From: a virus
Virus record (IMG/VR): IMGVR_UViG_3300042868_013265
Location: 20,421-84,420 of that record
Reading direction: 5' to 3' (one strand)
DNA: 64,000 bases
Position 1 is the first letter of the stretch. Each line of letters starts with the position of its first letter. The position numbers and the translations under genes are program-made. Of the stretch, positions 50,286-58,320 are shown piece by piece. The notes beneath the pieces were generated by a model. The model was not told where the DNA came from, searched no databases, and saw only the letters and a list, made by a program, of their open reading frames with translations.

Positions 50286-50647
50286 TGCCCGCCAAAAAAA
50301 TCATATTGAACATAGAAAATCATACGCCCTATCCTGCGTTAATTTCTATTTTAGGTGGACTTCAAGACCCAAACCAATATAATGTGAATTCCGCAACGGA
50401 ATACTTATATGATATTGGAAACTTTAATTGGAATAACTCAAGTACTTGGACAATACAGTTTAAACGAGTTGGAGCAGCAAACTTCAGTATCAAACAAGGT
50501 TCTACAGGTGGTAATCCACAACAATTTTTAATAGCCCTTAATCTTTCGTCTTTGGGTTTATTTAACTATATCAAAATCAGTGCAAACATTTCGTTGATTT
50601 ACACTTTCAACGATTATTACGAGTTTGGTCAACTTACATTAAACTAA
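50285..50647 (+). CDS. Hypothetical beta-rich protein
   Basis: The 120-residue protein begins PAKKIILNIENHTPYPALIS and has alternating strands (STWTIQFKRVGAANFSIKQ; YIKISANISLIYTF), suggesting a beta sandwich. It is the last gene of this plus-strand operon and is followed within one base by a hairpin. Size and pattern are like its neighbour, so the two may form one structural complex. Confidence 0.6.
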   Translation: MPAKKIILNIENHTPYPALISILGGLQDPNQYNVNSATEYLYDIGNFNWNNSSTWTIQFKRVGAANFSIKQGSTGGNPQQFLIALNLSSLGLFNYIKISANISLIYTFNDYYEFGQLTLN

Positions 50648-50669
50648 AAACCACCCCGAAAGGTGGTTT
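50648..50669. terminator. Hairpin between convergent operons
   Basis: AAACCACC pairs with GGTGGTTT around a CCGAAA loop. It lies immediately after the plus-strand stop and about 95 bases beyond the end of the minus-strand recT operon. The flanking A and T runs allow bidirectional termination, though the T tract is short. Confidence 0.65.
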
Positions 50670-50763
50670 ACAGTCTGAAGGAACAGTCACTTCTCAATAG
50701 AATCTTTAAAATCGTCGAATTCAAAATACTTTTATATTTTGCAACAACGACACGAATTTAAAC

Positions 50764-51549
50764 TCAATCCTCTGTATATGCAAGTTTTGCATATAGTCCC
50801 TTTTTCGTAGGCTTTTTGTCATTTACAATAATAACCCTTTCTTCATCATCGAGAGTCAAAACTGCACCACCCTCAACTTGGTCATCAAAACTTAACGCTC
50901 TTGAACCTAAGGAATCTTTTGGCAACAGTTTCGACAATTGTTTCAGGACGATTTTTTTAAGCATCCAAAATTGACTGTCTTTTGCATCATTGAAATACAA
51001 TTCATTCCTGTTTGGTAAATTGGCAACAATAGTTTCTAATTCTTTTTTTGACATCACCTTAAAAACCTTTTCTTCATCGCGGGTTTTTACCATTGCGTAA
51101 ATGTGAGTAAGCGAAATGGATGTTCTCAAATCGTCTTTGGGTTTATGTCGTAAAATTGGCTCAAGTCCAAGTTCATAATCAAATTCATCCGCTTCGTGCA
51201 CAGACTCGCACCAAATCGTTTTTACGCCATTATTTCGCATCAGGAGTGTAATCACACCTTTGTATCCCAAAATAGGCTTAATATGCCCCTTATAAGGCAA
51301 AAAGAAGAACTCTCCAACAGAAGGATTGGGACTCAATCCTAATTCTGCGCAATGAATGATTGCCGCAAATAGGTTGCGTGGATTTTTTTGGAAGGCAAAG
51401 AGCATTTCTTCATTTCTTCTGACTTCAGTTAAAACGACCTGTTTAAATTGCGCAGGTGAAATCGAATGACTTTTTAACAAATCAACCAACACCTTTTGTT
51501 CAAAGGTGTCAAGTTGTATGCTGAATTTAGTTAGTAGTGCGTTATCCAT
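50764..51549 (-). CDS. recT: RecT-family single-strand annealing protein
   Basis: The 261-residue protein has the RecT core NPRNLFAAIIHCAELGLSPNP (about 56-76), LPYKGHIKPILGYKGVITLL (about 84-103), VHEADEFDYELG (about 117-128) and the later K-K-x-L-E-x-I segment, at the usual length for the family. RecT proteins anneal complementary ssDNA exposed by a partner exonuclease during phage recombination. A PD-(D/E)XK nuclease gene lies upstream in the same operon (52991-53785), giving a RecE/RecT-like pair. It is the last gene of the minus-strand operon. Confidence 0.9.
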   Translation of the reverse strand: MDNALLTKFSIQLDTFEQKVLVDLLKSHSISPAQFKQVVLTEVRRNEEMLFAFQKNPRNLFAAIIHCAELGLSPNPSVGEFFFLPYKGHIKPILGYKGVITLLMRNNGVKTIWCESVHEADEFDYELGLEPILRHKPKDDLRTSISLTHIYAMVKTRDEEKVFKVMSKKELETIVANLPNRNELYFNDAKDSQFWMLKKIVLKQLSKLLPKDSLGSRALSFDDQVEGGAVLTLDDEERVIIVNDKKPTKKGLYAKLAYTED

Positions 51550-51556
51550 TTTTATA

Positions 51557-51772
51557 TTATTGCGATTGTAAAATACTAAGAGCCTCTTTCATTAGTCTGA
51601 CTTTCTTTAAGTCATCCTGTGTGTACCCGTGAATGTCAAGGATGCGATTAAATGTTGTCATTTTTTGCTTCAGAATGTCAATTGAATCGGACAATGATTC
51701 ATTTACAAGCAACTCATTTACAATTTGTGTGGCTTCTTTACAATCAGGGAAAGGAATAAAATTTTCGTTCAT
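51557..51772 (-). CDS. Small helical protein in the recT operon
   Basis: The 71-residue, probably all-helical acidic protein (FPDCKEATQIVNELLVNES; DSIDILKQKMTTFNRILD) is tightly packed between the methyltransferase/glycosyltransferase gene (overlapping it by one base) and recT (seven bases). It could be a recombinase accessory or a small regulator. There is no recognisable motif. Confidence 0.55.
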   Translation of the reverse strand: MNENFIPFPDCKEATQIVNELLVNESLSDSIDILKQKMTTFNRILDIHGYTQDDLKKVRLMKEALSILQSQ

Positions 51773-52989
51773 TATGGCTTGGGATTAATATCAATGAGTG
51801 ATTTTTGACCGATGTGAATGAATAAATTGTCTTTGGTTAAAATCTGTTGCCTGTTTGGATATTCATCCGCAAATGTCAATTCCCATCCGTGGTCTTTGTG
51901 AAATATTTTATTCTCGAAAACACGTCTGCGAAAAATTGAAGGATTGTTACCATAGTTGTTCATTTTAACTTCTTGCCATTTTAAAAATCCATTTTGCATT
52001 TCGTAAAAGTGCCTGTAATCTTTAGGGAAAGGGTTTTTCCAATAATATTCGTTCACAGAAGTTTCGGCTTTAATTTCATCCGTCTGAATATCAAATACCT
52101 GTGAAAACATAATTTGGTCAAATGCGGAATGCTTTTTCAAATAGTTAATGTGTTTACCCAAATCAAGAGGTCTTACGGATTCCCAATCATCTTCAAGTAA
52201 AAATACAAACTCACTTGGACCCATCAAATGTTTAATCATATTGAATTTGTCAACGTAATCAAATTGACCATTATTGTTGAAAGTAATCAAATGGGCTTTT
52301 TCACCAAACAAGGCATCCAAATATAATTCCATTTTATATCGCTCTTCAGAAGTACTTCGGTCATCTAAAACCCAAACTTCATTGAACATTGTACGGTAGT
52401 TTGGATTGTGTTTTTGTAGCGATTTGAGAGTCCGCATAAAGTAATCAAAACGTCTCCCTGAAGAAATTATCAAGTTAGGGGCAACGTGAGGCTCATAATT
52501 AATGTAATAGCCATATTCGTCATCTCCGAATAATAACTTCAAATTTGGGTATCGGCTTGCCATTATTTCGGGTGTTAAATCGGGCTGATGGTGTGTCTCA
52601 TAAATATTGCCTTCATATTCACCTTGTTCATCTAAATAAGGAACAGCAACTAAACATTTGATGTTGTACGTCTCGATTTGACCCATCAATAATGTTGCAT
52701 CAGATGGCGTAAGATGTTCAAGTACATCTCCCAAAATAAGATAATCATACATTAAAATATTGACTGTCATAATGTTTTGCTGATAAATGGTATTATATTT
52801 AGAAGCAAGGTTAAATTGAGCAATGTAAGGGTCCCAAATTTCAACAGCATCCATTGGGATTTTTAAAAGGTCTGCATAAGTCCCTGAACCCGCTCCAACA
52901 TCAAGGACGCGGGGATTTGAGGTGTTTTGGAGTTCTAAGAGGATGTGCTCTCGAACATTGTGCTTGAATTTATTGTATGAGTATGGCAT
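51772..52989 (-). CDS. SAM methyltransferase - glycosyltransferase fusion
   Basis: The 405-residue protein has a class I methyltransferase in the first about 170 residues (RVLDVGAGSGTYADLL at about 27-42; LILGDVLEHLTP at about 84-95). A GT-A-like glycosyltransferase follows (about 175-405), with NEVWVLDDRSTSEERY and FVFLLEDDWES, where DD/EDD are likely metal and nucleotide-sugar ligands. It is a fourth bifunctional sugar-modification gene, here embedded in the recombination operon and far from the fibre operon. It might modify DNA, virion glycans or host envelope. I favour glycan modification because of the fibre system, without direct proof. Confidence 0.75.
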   Translation of the reverse strand: MPYSYNKFKHNVREHILLELQNTSNPRVLDVGAGSGTYADLLKIPMDAVEIWDPYIAQFNLASKYNTIYQQNIMTVNILMYDYLILGDVLEHLTPSDATLLMGQIETYNIKCLVAVPYLDEQGEYEGNIYETHHQPDLTPEIMASRYPNLKLLFGDDEYGYYINYEPHVAPNLIISSGRRFDYFMRTLKSLQKHNPNYRTMFNEVWVLDDRSTSEERYKMELYLDALFGEKAHLITFNNNGQFDYVDKFNMIKHLMGPSEFVFLLEDDWESVRPLDLGKHINYLKKHSAFDQIMFSQVFDIQTDEIKAETSVNEYYWKNPFPKDYRHFYEMQNGFLKWQEVKMNNYGNNPSIFRRRVFENKIFHKDHGWELTFADEYPNRQQILTKDNLFIHIGQKSLIDINPKP

Positions 52990-52990
52990 A

Positions 52991-53785
52991 TTAGTAAAAC
53001 ACTTGTTTAATTTTGGGTAACAGGGCGCGTTGAGGGCAAGTCTCGTTTAAATGACATTTGTTGCATCTTTTCATCTCAGGATATGCTTTCCATCCATTTG
53101 CTGATTTGATTTCTCTTTTAAGTGCTTGAGAGACATTTTTCACCCCTTCTAAATGCTCCATCTCCTTGCTTGGGTCTACCAACACTTCAAAAATGCGAAC
53201 ATCCATTGGGTCTTTGGTATTGAATACAAAAAAGTAAAAAGGCACATCCGTGGTTTTAAATTTTTCTTTAGCAATAATTTTGTAATGAACTGCCTGAGTC
53301 AAAATCTTTTCCTTTTGCTCAAGGAAGTCTTCGTGCCAACCCATTTCATTCCATTTGTCATCTACCAAGCCCGAATATTTCAAATCGATGATACACTTCT
53401 TTCCATTCCACTTTGCAATAATATCGGTTGTGCAAGACATATTCAATTTTGAACTCACCAATTTCTTTCCAAAACTGAGAATTTTGATGTTCATCGCTTT
53501 GAAAATTGCTTTGCAAAAAATCGAACTTTGAAATGCTCTTTCGTAATCTTCTGAAAGTTTTTCTTTTGCGGTTCCTTTGTACACTTTATCGGGCTCAGGC
53601 GGTGTTCCATCACCATAAGCGGGAAGTCCTCCCGTGGCCATATATTCGAAATATTGACCAAGTTTCATTGCTTTAGTGGGTGTAGATTGAATACCGTCGA
53701 GGTATTTTGCTTTCACAACTAAGCCACACTCTTCCTTTACCTTGTATTCGGCAAAAGATTTCATAAAGGATTGACTAATTTTCAT
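52991..53785 (-). CDS. Cas4/RecB-like PD-(D/E)XK nuclease with Fe-S cysteines
   Basis: The 264-residue protein has the nuclease core pieces GQYFEYMATGG (about 43-53), TDIIAKWNGKKCIIDLKYSG (D...D-x-K, about 118-137) and QAVHYKII (about 164-171), the order of RecB-type exonucleases. C20 near the N-terminus plus C-x2-C-x5-C in RCNKCHLNETCP near the C-terminus reproduces the 4Fe-4S ligand set of Cas4/AddB nucleases. Beside recT it most likely resects DNA ends for annealing. There is no CRISPR array in the window, so a CRISPR role is unlikely. Confidence 0.85.
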   Translation of the reverse strand: MKISQSFMKSFAEYKVKEECGLVVKAKYLDGIQSTPTKAMKLGQYFEYMATGGLPAYGDGTPPEPDKVYKGTAKEKLSEDYERAFQSSIFCKAIFKAMNIKILSFGKKLVSSKLNMSCTTDIIAKWNGKKCIIDLKYSGLVDDKWNEMGWHEDFLEQKEKILTQAVHYKIIAKEKFKTTDVPFYFFVFNTKDPMDVRIFEVLVDPSKEMEHLEGVKNVSQALKREIKSANGWKAYPEMKRCNKCHLNETCPQRALLPKIKQVFY

Positions 53786-53990
53786 TTGGGTTATGTTTTA
53801 AAAAATAAGTTTTGAAAAATGAATCGCTTACGCTCATTTGTACTAAAATCAGATTGCTCCAATTAATTGCAGCGTAGAATTTGCCGTCTTTTTTTCGGAG
53901 CAGTACATCAAAACGTCGGCATACAAAATATTTGTTCTCTTCTGTCGCTGACAGGGCTTTGGTAAAATACTCTTCTACGGTGTTTTCCAT
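53775..53990 (-). CDS. Hypothetical small protein
   Basis: The 71-residue protein overlaps both neighbours in a minus-strand operon. ENTVEEYFTKALSATEENK is helical, then RRFDVLLRKKDGKFYAAIN forms a probable hairpin. There are no motifs. Overlaps of 11 and 16 bases with adjacent genes make translation plausible. Confidence 0.55.
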   Translation of the reverse strand: MENTVEEYFTKALSATEENKYFVCRRFDVLLRKKDGKFYAAINWSNLILVQMSVSDSFFKTYFLKHNPNEN

Positions 53991-54463
53991 AAGGGTAAAA
54001 TATCAATTAGGGTTTGCCCCTGATTCAATACATAGCAATTTGATTCCCGTTGACGTTCAATCAACCAATCGTCCCAATTGTCCATTACAAGTGTTATCAA
54101 ACTTTGGGGTGATTCACGTTGTTGCATTCTTTTGTAATATTCTTTTTTACAATTCAATGCAGGAATTACAATTGTAAAATCTATGTAGTTTTGCTGCATA
54201 CACTCACGAACATTTTCGTGACTACTCACAAACACGAAATCAAGAAAATCGTGCTTAATTTGAAATTTAATGTGGTCAATATAGTTTTGTGGGAAAGCAG
54301 GATTTGGTATTCTTGCCCCATTATCCGTTTTAAGGAAATCGCCATTAGGGTCCGTAAGCCAATTCCATTGACTTGAATCACAGTCAACACACATAAAATT
54401 GGAATTGCGAGCCGCATAGGTCTTTCCAATCGCGGGAAATCCTGATATTATTTTTGTAGCCAT
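53975..54463 (-). CDS. P-loop nucleoside/polynucleotide kinase-like protein
   Basis: The 162-residue protein has Walker A GFPAIGKT at residues 8-15, FMCVDCDSS on the following strand and FVFVSSHENVRECM as a second core strand, similar to small phage P-loop kinases. The absence of a clear lid motif prevents naming the substrate (a nucleotide, polynucleotide end or small metabolite). It lies among recombination genes, so DNA-end or nucleotide metabolism is most likely. Confidence 0.7.
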   Translation of the reverse strand: MATKIISGFPAIGKTYAARNSNFMCVDCDSSQWNWLTDPNGDFLKTDNGARIPNPAFPQNYIDHIKFQIKHDFLDFVFVSSHENVRECMQQNYIDFTIVIPALNCKKEYYKRMQQRESPQSLITLVMDNWDDWLIERQRESNCYVLNQGQTLIDILPLWKTP

Positions 54464-54717
54464 AAAAAATTACGGGTGTTAAAACCGATTTGATAATTTA
54501 CTTCTTGATTAAATTTTGGGCGATTTTGCTCAATAAATTCAACTTCAAGTTGTTTGACATACACATCAAGCCATTCGCGTGCTTGAGAAGGAGTCTCAAA
54601 ACTGCGGGATGGCTGTTTAATAAGAGGCAACCATAACAGATTAAAAATTCTTCTGTCAATCACGTACCCCCCTTGCGAAAATTCGCGAATTCGGAATTGT
54701 AGTTTTTTTGTTTTCAT
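54448..54717 (-). CDS. Hypothetical basic protein
   Basis: The 89-residue protein is rich in Arg, Lys and aromatic residues: LQFRIREFSQGGYVIDRRIF, then helices with SQAREWLDVYVKQLE. The pattern of a beta hairpin followed by an Ala/Arg helix suggests a small nucleic-acid- or protein-binding fold, but I know no family. It overlaps genes on both sides in the minus-strand operon. Confidence 0.55.
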   Translation of the reverse strand: MKTKKLQFRIREFSQGGYVIDRRIFNLLWLPLIKQPSRSFETPSQAREWLDVYVKQLEVEFIEQNRPKFNQEVNYQIGFNTRNFLWLQK

Positions 54718-54968
54718 ATGTTAGTTGTTTTTTTGGACCAACCCCTTCCATTCCACATCACTTGACCCGTTTTTGTTTCTTTAACGCTCACATCAATCAC
54801 AAGAGTCTCAGAAGTCTCTCTAACCAAATTTGTCAATATATAACCTTTGTCTTTAAAATGGTCATCGTTACATACTTTTTCAAGGACCGCTCTTGCACTG
54901 TGCTTATTATGCGCCTCTACGCTTATTGGCTTGTCGATGTCAAGGAAATAATACTTGTAGATTTTCAT
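54714..54968 (-). CDS. Hypothetical small protein
   Basis: The 84-residue protein reads MKIYKYYFLDIDKPISVEAHN, then a helix SARAVLEKVCND, a typical layout of small phage proteins with an SARAVLE-type signature (beta strand, helix, beta strands). It is the first gene after the terminator at 55007-55040 and probably opens the recombination operon. The function is unknown. Confidence 0.6.
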   Translation of the reverse strand: MKIYKYYFLDIDKPISVEAHNKHSARAVLEKVCNDDHFKDKGYILTNLVRETSETLVIDVSVKETKTGQVMWNGRGWSKKTTNI

Positions 54969-55006
54969 TAACTTCGAAGTGATTTACTGTAATGGTAAGT
55001 CGTGTG

Positions 55007-55040
55007 AAAAGGGGGAGTTTTGCCAACTTACTCCCCTTTT
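55007..55040 (-). terminator. Rho-independent terminator on the minus strand
   Basis: AAAAGGGGGAGT pairs with ACTCCCCTTTT (one bulged G), located directly after the minus-strand stop at 55042. Read on the minus strand it ends in CTTTTC. It separates the 55042-55935 genes from the recombination operon. Confidence 0.75.
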
Positions 55041-55041
55041 A

Positions 55042-55380
55042 TTATTTTCCGTAACCCAAATCTTTTTTTACCACCCTTGTGTGTTTTTGACGCGATAACC
55101 ATTGCTCTCCGCGCAAATTAGGATTCTCTTCTTGAACCTTTTGCCATTGGCGGGCAATAGATGCTTGGTGGTCAAATTTTCCATCAGCATAATGAGTAAA
55201 AAACTCGGTTGCGCTTAATGTCTTAAAATCAATTTGATTGGTGGGGCCATTAATATGAAACCAATAGTTGCATATTGTTCGAAGTAAATTGTCACGGAGG
55301 GTTGCGTCCGATTCCAATAGAAGTTTTACATTGTGTTTTACGTCACCACGTTTTCCGTTTATTTTAAATGCTTGTGTCAT
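55042..55380 (-). CDS. Hypothetical protein
   Basis: The 112-residue helical basic protein (MTQAFKINGKRGDVKHNVK; DNLLRTICNYWFHING) has FHINGPTNQIDFKTL in the middle and a C-terminal basic end. This resembles small phage proteins of replication modules, but no family is certain. It overlaps the upstream gene by four bases and is followed by a terminator. Confidence 0.6.
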   Translation of the reverse strand: MTQAFKINGKRGDVKHNVKLLLESDATLRDNLLRTICNYWFHINGPTNQIDFKTLSATEFFTHYADGKFDHQASIARQWQKVQEENPNLRGEQWLSRQKHTRVVKKDLGYGK

Positions 55381-55760
55381 AAGTCAAATGAATCAATATC
55401 AAAAAATTGAATATGGTCTTTAATGTTGTCAAAAATTTGTCGGTGGGCTACAGACTCACCGTCTTTGTCACAACCGATTATTAAACCGTTGTTAAAAAAT
55501 GGTCCATAGACGTTGTCTTTAGCGGCTTGGAATGCAAACGCACCTTTAATATAGCCGTCGCCTTTGACAAGACTTTCCTCGTCAACAAAACAAGTGTCTA
55601 TATGCGATTTAGATTCAACAGCAGAAACAATTGGTAGGTAAAAACCTTTTTCAATCATTTCGCATTCAAGACCTAACGCATCATACATAGATTGTAGGCC
55701 ACCTTCGATTTCGATTTCGTAAACCTCTTTGCTTACTACGTCAATTTTGATACATTTCAT
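55377..55760 (-). CDS. Phage-type hypothetical protein (DUF3846-like?)
   Basis: The 127-residue protein has a start (KCIKIDVVSKEVYEIEIEGGLQSMYDALG) with a short beta hairpin and helix, then EMIEKGFYLPI, DEESLVKGDGYIKGAF and NGLIIGCDKDGE. This order of motifs is like small phage proteins of the DUF3846 kind, an uncertain memory-based match. The function is unknown. It starts four bases after the zinc-ribbon gene. Confidence 0.6.
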   Translation of the reverse strand: MKCIKIDVVSKEVYEIEIEGGLQSMYDALGLECEMIEKGFYLPIVSAVESKSHIDTCFVDEESLVKGDGYIKGAFAFQAAKDNVYGPFFNNGLIIGCDKDGESVAHRQIFDNIKDHIQFFDIDSFDL

Positions 55761-55764
55761 ATTT

Positions 55765-55935
55765 TTATCTTTTGGGTTTTAAGTTGTTCATCAATATTGA
55801 AATCCTTGCAGGTATGACAAATTCCATATTGCAGGAATCGCAACACTTGCCTAATACGTTTAATGGAAACGAATTGTTTCCGTGGCCCACAAATAGCACG
55901 TGGCAAATAGGGCATTTTTTTAGAGAGTTTCCCAT
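55765..55935 (-). CDS. Small zinc-ribbon protein (56 aa)
   Basis: A 56-residue minus-strand frame reads MGNSLKKCPICHVLFVGHGN, then LGKCCDSCNMEFVIPARI. CPIC and CCDSC form a four-cysteine zinc ribbon, and the GHGNN...CCDxCN...VIPAR pattern is a widespread small phage protein. It fills the gap between 55760 and 56005, has a promoter-like sequence just upstream, and ends four bases before the next gene. An overlapping plus-strand frame (55772-55990) is its shadow. The function is unknown. Confidence 0.75.
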   Translation of the reverse strand: MGNSLKKCPICHVLFVGHGNNSFPLNVLGKCCDSCNMEFVIPARISILMNNLKPKR

Positions 55936-55955
55936 TGTTTTCGATTTTTACAATT

Positions 55956-55986
55956 CAATATTACAAACAAAAACTTATTTTGCAAA
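55956..55986 (-). promoter_or_regulatory. Near-consensus promoter, minus strand
   Basis: On the minus strand TTTG (55986-55983) is followed after 19 bp by TAATATTG (55963-55956), one mismatch from TAnnTTTG. It sits 20 bases upstream of the zinc-ribbon ATG and could drive 55935 to 55042. Confidence 0.5.
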
Positions 55987-56004
55987 ATAATTTTTGTGAA
56001 TGGA

Positions 56005-56412
56005 TTAAAATTTTATTGAAAAGGGTAAAAAGTCGGGTTGAGGCTCCAAATACTTTTTCAATTCGTTGTAAATAACGATTGCCGTAAGTCTATCAGAGGC
56101 CATTTTTTTGCCTTTGAAAAATAACGATGCTTCTTCTTTTACGGTGTCGATGCATCCAAAACAATAAGTTCTTTTAGATACAGGTGATGCATTCAATTGA
56201 TAAGGTTGCAGTACAGCAAACTCTTGTCCACTTTCTTCGTATTTGTAGTAATTAAAGAAATACCCATTCAATCTTATTTCCTTCGCAACTGAGTCATTAA
56301 ATATCAGTCGGTTTCTCTCTACTACATTCTTACCATCATTTGTAAGGTAGTCCAACATTGTTGCTCGGTCCAAAACCTTTTCGAAACGCATAGGTGTAAG
56401 TTGTAAATTCAT
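56005..56412 (-). CDS. Hypothetical protein
   Basis: The 135-residue soluble alpha/beta protein has MRFEKVLDRATMLDYLTNDG, RNRLIFNDSVAKEIRLNGYFF, then a strand YCFGCIDTV and a helix. It is placed five bases after the palm-like gene in the same operon. I recognise no family. A role in replication is suggested only by its neighbours. Confidence 0.6.
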   Translation of the reverse strand: MNLQLTPMRFEKVLDRATMLDYLTNDGKNVVERNRLIFNDSVAKEIRLNGYFFNYYKYEESGQEFAVLQPYQLNASPVSKRTYCFGCIDTVKEEASLFFKGKKMASDRLTAIVIYNELKKYLEPQPDFLPFSIKF

Positions 56413-56417
56413 ATTTT

Positions 56418-57149
56418 TTAATATTCTAACTGTTTATAAGAAAATTGCTCGGCATCCAAGTACTCGTACACTTTACGACGATTATCTGCGGTGTCTCGGT
56501 AATAAATGCAATCAGTTCGGTAAGCCTCAAAATCATTACCAAGTATTTCTGCAATCGATGACATCATTTCAAAGCATTTGTACCTGATACCACGGTACAG
56601 CAGATTAATTCTTGGGTCTTCACATTCAATAATAATAGGTTTGTTTTGCTTGACACCATTTTGAAATTCCTGATAAGCAACGCTTCTGCCTAAAACTGCA
56701 AGTGCAGCCAATCGAATTACTTTCCAATCGTTTCCTTGCGCTTTATTAAAAGTGTTGTCGCTGATGATTCCAAGTTTATGTGCAATTACCCAATATGCAC
56801 TATTGATATCGGTCCCCGTGATAACCCCATAGGAAGCATCGTAATCATAATTGGTTTGGTTTACAGGATATTTATCGGGAACCGTCCAATTTGGATTTTG
56901 CTTCAAAAACTTTATAGCATCATTTTTCACCAACTTGAATATGAACAACTTGTTTGCAGGGAAACTTTTTGTGTCTCGACTTTTGTAAATCGTTTCAACA
57001 CCCTGATAAACAATCTGAGTCATAAACTTAGTTTCGCGGTAAATGAAATTTTCACCCATTTTTACCAAACGATTCATCACCGATTTGGGATTTGCACTTG
57101 GTTGAAAACGACTTTCAATAATGCCAAAGGTTTCGCTCTTTTTTGCCAT
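56418..57149 (-). CDS. Possible mini-palm (family B polymerase-like) protein
   Basis: The 243-residue protein contains VITGTDINSAYWVIAHKLG (about 109-127), which looks like polymerase motif A (D-x-x-S-x-Y). WKVIRLAALAVLGRS (about 142-156) could be motif B, and AYRTDCIYYRD (about 207-217) resembles motif C (the TD pair of YxDTD). The spacing is compact and there is no exonuclease domain. A minimal polymerase- or primase-like enzyme, or an inactive remnant used in replication, is possible. If motif C is really RTDC, only one Asp is present, which weakens activity. No polymerase of normal size occurs in this window. Confidence 0.5.
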   Translation of the reverse strand: MAKKSETFGIIESRFQPSANPKSVMNRLVKMGENFIYRETKFMTQIVYQGVETIYKSRDTKSFPANKLFIFKLVKNDAIKFLKQNPNWTVPDKYPVNQTNYDYDASYGVITGTDINSAYWVIAHKLGIISDNTFNKAQGNDWKVIRLAALAVLGRSVAYQEFQNGVKQNKPIIIECEDPRINLLYRGIRYKCFEMMSSIAEILGNDFEAYRTDCIYYRDTADNRRKVYEYLDAEQFSYKQLEY

Positions 57150-57185
57150 TGTGATTTACGAAATTAAGCAAACAAATATTATTTT

Positions 57186-57193
57186 CAAAAATA
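57186..57193 (-). promoter_or_regulatory. Possible promoter -7 element, minus strand
   Basis: TATTTTTG on the minus strand fits TAnnTTTG and lies in the 49-base gap before ATG 57149. No clear -33 element is seen. Confidence 0.35.
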
Positions 57194-57198
57194 ATTTA

Positions 57199-58242
57199 TC
57201 AAACTTGTCCACCACGTTTGAATTTTTCAATAGCGGCTGTTGTTTGAGCAATAATTGTTGCCCGTTCTGCCAAGAATTCTTTCTTGGTCAAAACCTTCGA
57301 ATCAAAAAGTGCTTTTGAATCAGCCAACAAACGCTCTTGACGGTCAAGTGCTTTTTGAATATTTTCCGCACGACGCTTGTCAAATTTAGGTTCGGCTTTT
57401 ACCTTAGGTTCTTTTTTGACTTCCTCCTCTTTTGGAGCAACTTTTTTTGTCGGTCTCTCTCTTCCACGAATGTCCTTTTTACGAGCCTTTTCCCTTTTTT
57501 GTTTTCCAAGTTCTTTTCTACGTTTGACAATCTCCCTACGTCGCGCCCTACGTTCTTCCAAAGTTTCTTCAGACAAAACCATTGGTTGCGCCTCTTCAAA
57601 AGTCTCAGAAGGCGGTACCTGTTGTCCACCGACAAAAAGAGTGAATTGAATGAAATAAGAATCGGGCCGTCCATCGTCTTGCATATTTGGCCTAACCCGA
57701 ACTTCTCCCTCCCAATATGGCTCCGACTCATTCTCGGGCATTTCCCCCTGAATATAATCGCGAACACTTTCAATGATGTCATTTAACCCACTACCCTCAT
57801 ATGTGTATTCGCTTAATTCTATAATACCTGTGCTACCGTACTCTCCCGCATTGACTTCAAATCGTAAATTTTTACCTCCTGTTTCAGCGGTTAAATCCAC
57901 GTCAATAAAATTGTCCAAATCAAACCAAAACACACCACTCAAAAGAGTGACGGGAATACTCAATGGATTGACAAAATCACCGACGTTAATTACACCTGAA
58001 CCTGTTAAGGCACGGTCAACTGATTCACGGATGTCGGCAACTTTAACTTCACGGCTACTAAGCCCTTTATACTCGGGATAGATTTTTTCTTTAATAAAGG
58101 CGGTCAGGTCTTTTCCCTTTAAAGGTTTTTCCTGTTTTTCAAGTTCTTTAGAAACTGTTTTTCGAACCTTTTGATAAAGTCTCGAGGCCCGCGCAATCTT
58201 TTTGCGAGTTGCTTGGGTTACTTTTTTTTTCTTGTTAGCCAT
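57199..58242 (-). CDS. Basic protein with beta domain and charged coiled coil
   Basis: The 347-residue protein has a very basic N-terminus (ANKKKKVTQATRKKIAR), a helical part, and a beta-rich middle domain (about 90-215; VFWFDLDNFIDVDL; FEVNAGEYGSTGIIEL). An extremely charged Arg/Lys/Glu helix follows (about 228-320), and the end is KFKRGGQV. The basic helices suggest DNA or RNA association, perhaps genome condensation. The terminal RGGQV recalls the GG motifs of the large left-end proteins. I know no family. Several plus-strand frames here are shadows. Confidence 0.65.
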   Translation of the reverse strand: MANKKKKVTQATRKKIARASRLYQKVRKTVSKELEKQEKPLKGKDLTAFIKEKIYPEYKGLSSREVKVADIRESVDRALTGSGVINVGDFVNPLSIPVTLLSGVFWFDLDNFIDVDLTAETGGKNLRFEVNAGEYGSTGIIELSEYTYEGSGLNDIIESVRDYIQGEMPENESEPYWEGEVRVRPNMQDDGRPDSYFIQFTLFVGGQQVPPSETFEEAQPMVLSEETLEERRARRREIVKRRKELGKQKREKARKKDIRGRERPTKKVAPKEEEVKKEPKVKAEPKFDKRRAENIQKALDRQERLLADSKALFDSKVLTKKEFLAERATIIAQTTAAIEKFKRGGQV

Positions 58243-58320
58243 TGGTGAAGGGATGCGAAGTTATAGTTTGTTGTATATGCGAGCAAATAATTTTTTACAC
58301 CATCGTGTTATACCCTGTGT

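Noticed and set aside
52991-53785. Adaptation-type Cas4
   Set aside because: Adjacent recT and no CRISPR array or cas1/cas2 make a recombination exonuclease the better reading.
55772-55990. Plus-strand 72-residue frame
   Set aside because: It is the shadow of the zinc-ribbon gene on the minus strand (CPIC...CCDSC), which fits the operon.
57337-58081. Several plus-strand frames opposite the basic protein
   Set aside because: They overlap a well-coupled minus-strand gene with biased Lys/Arg/Glu coding and have no leader.
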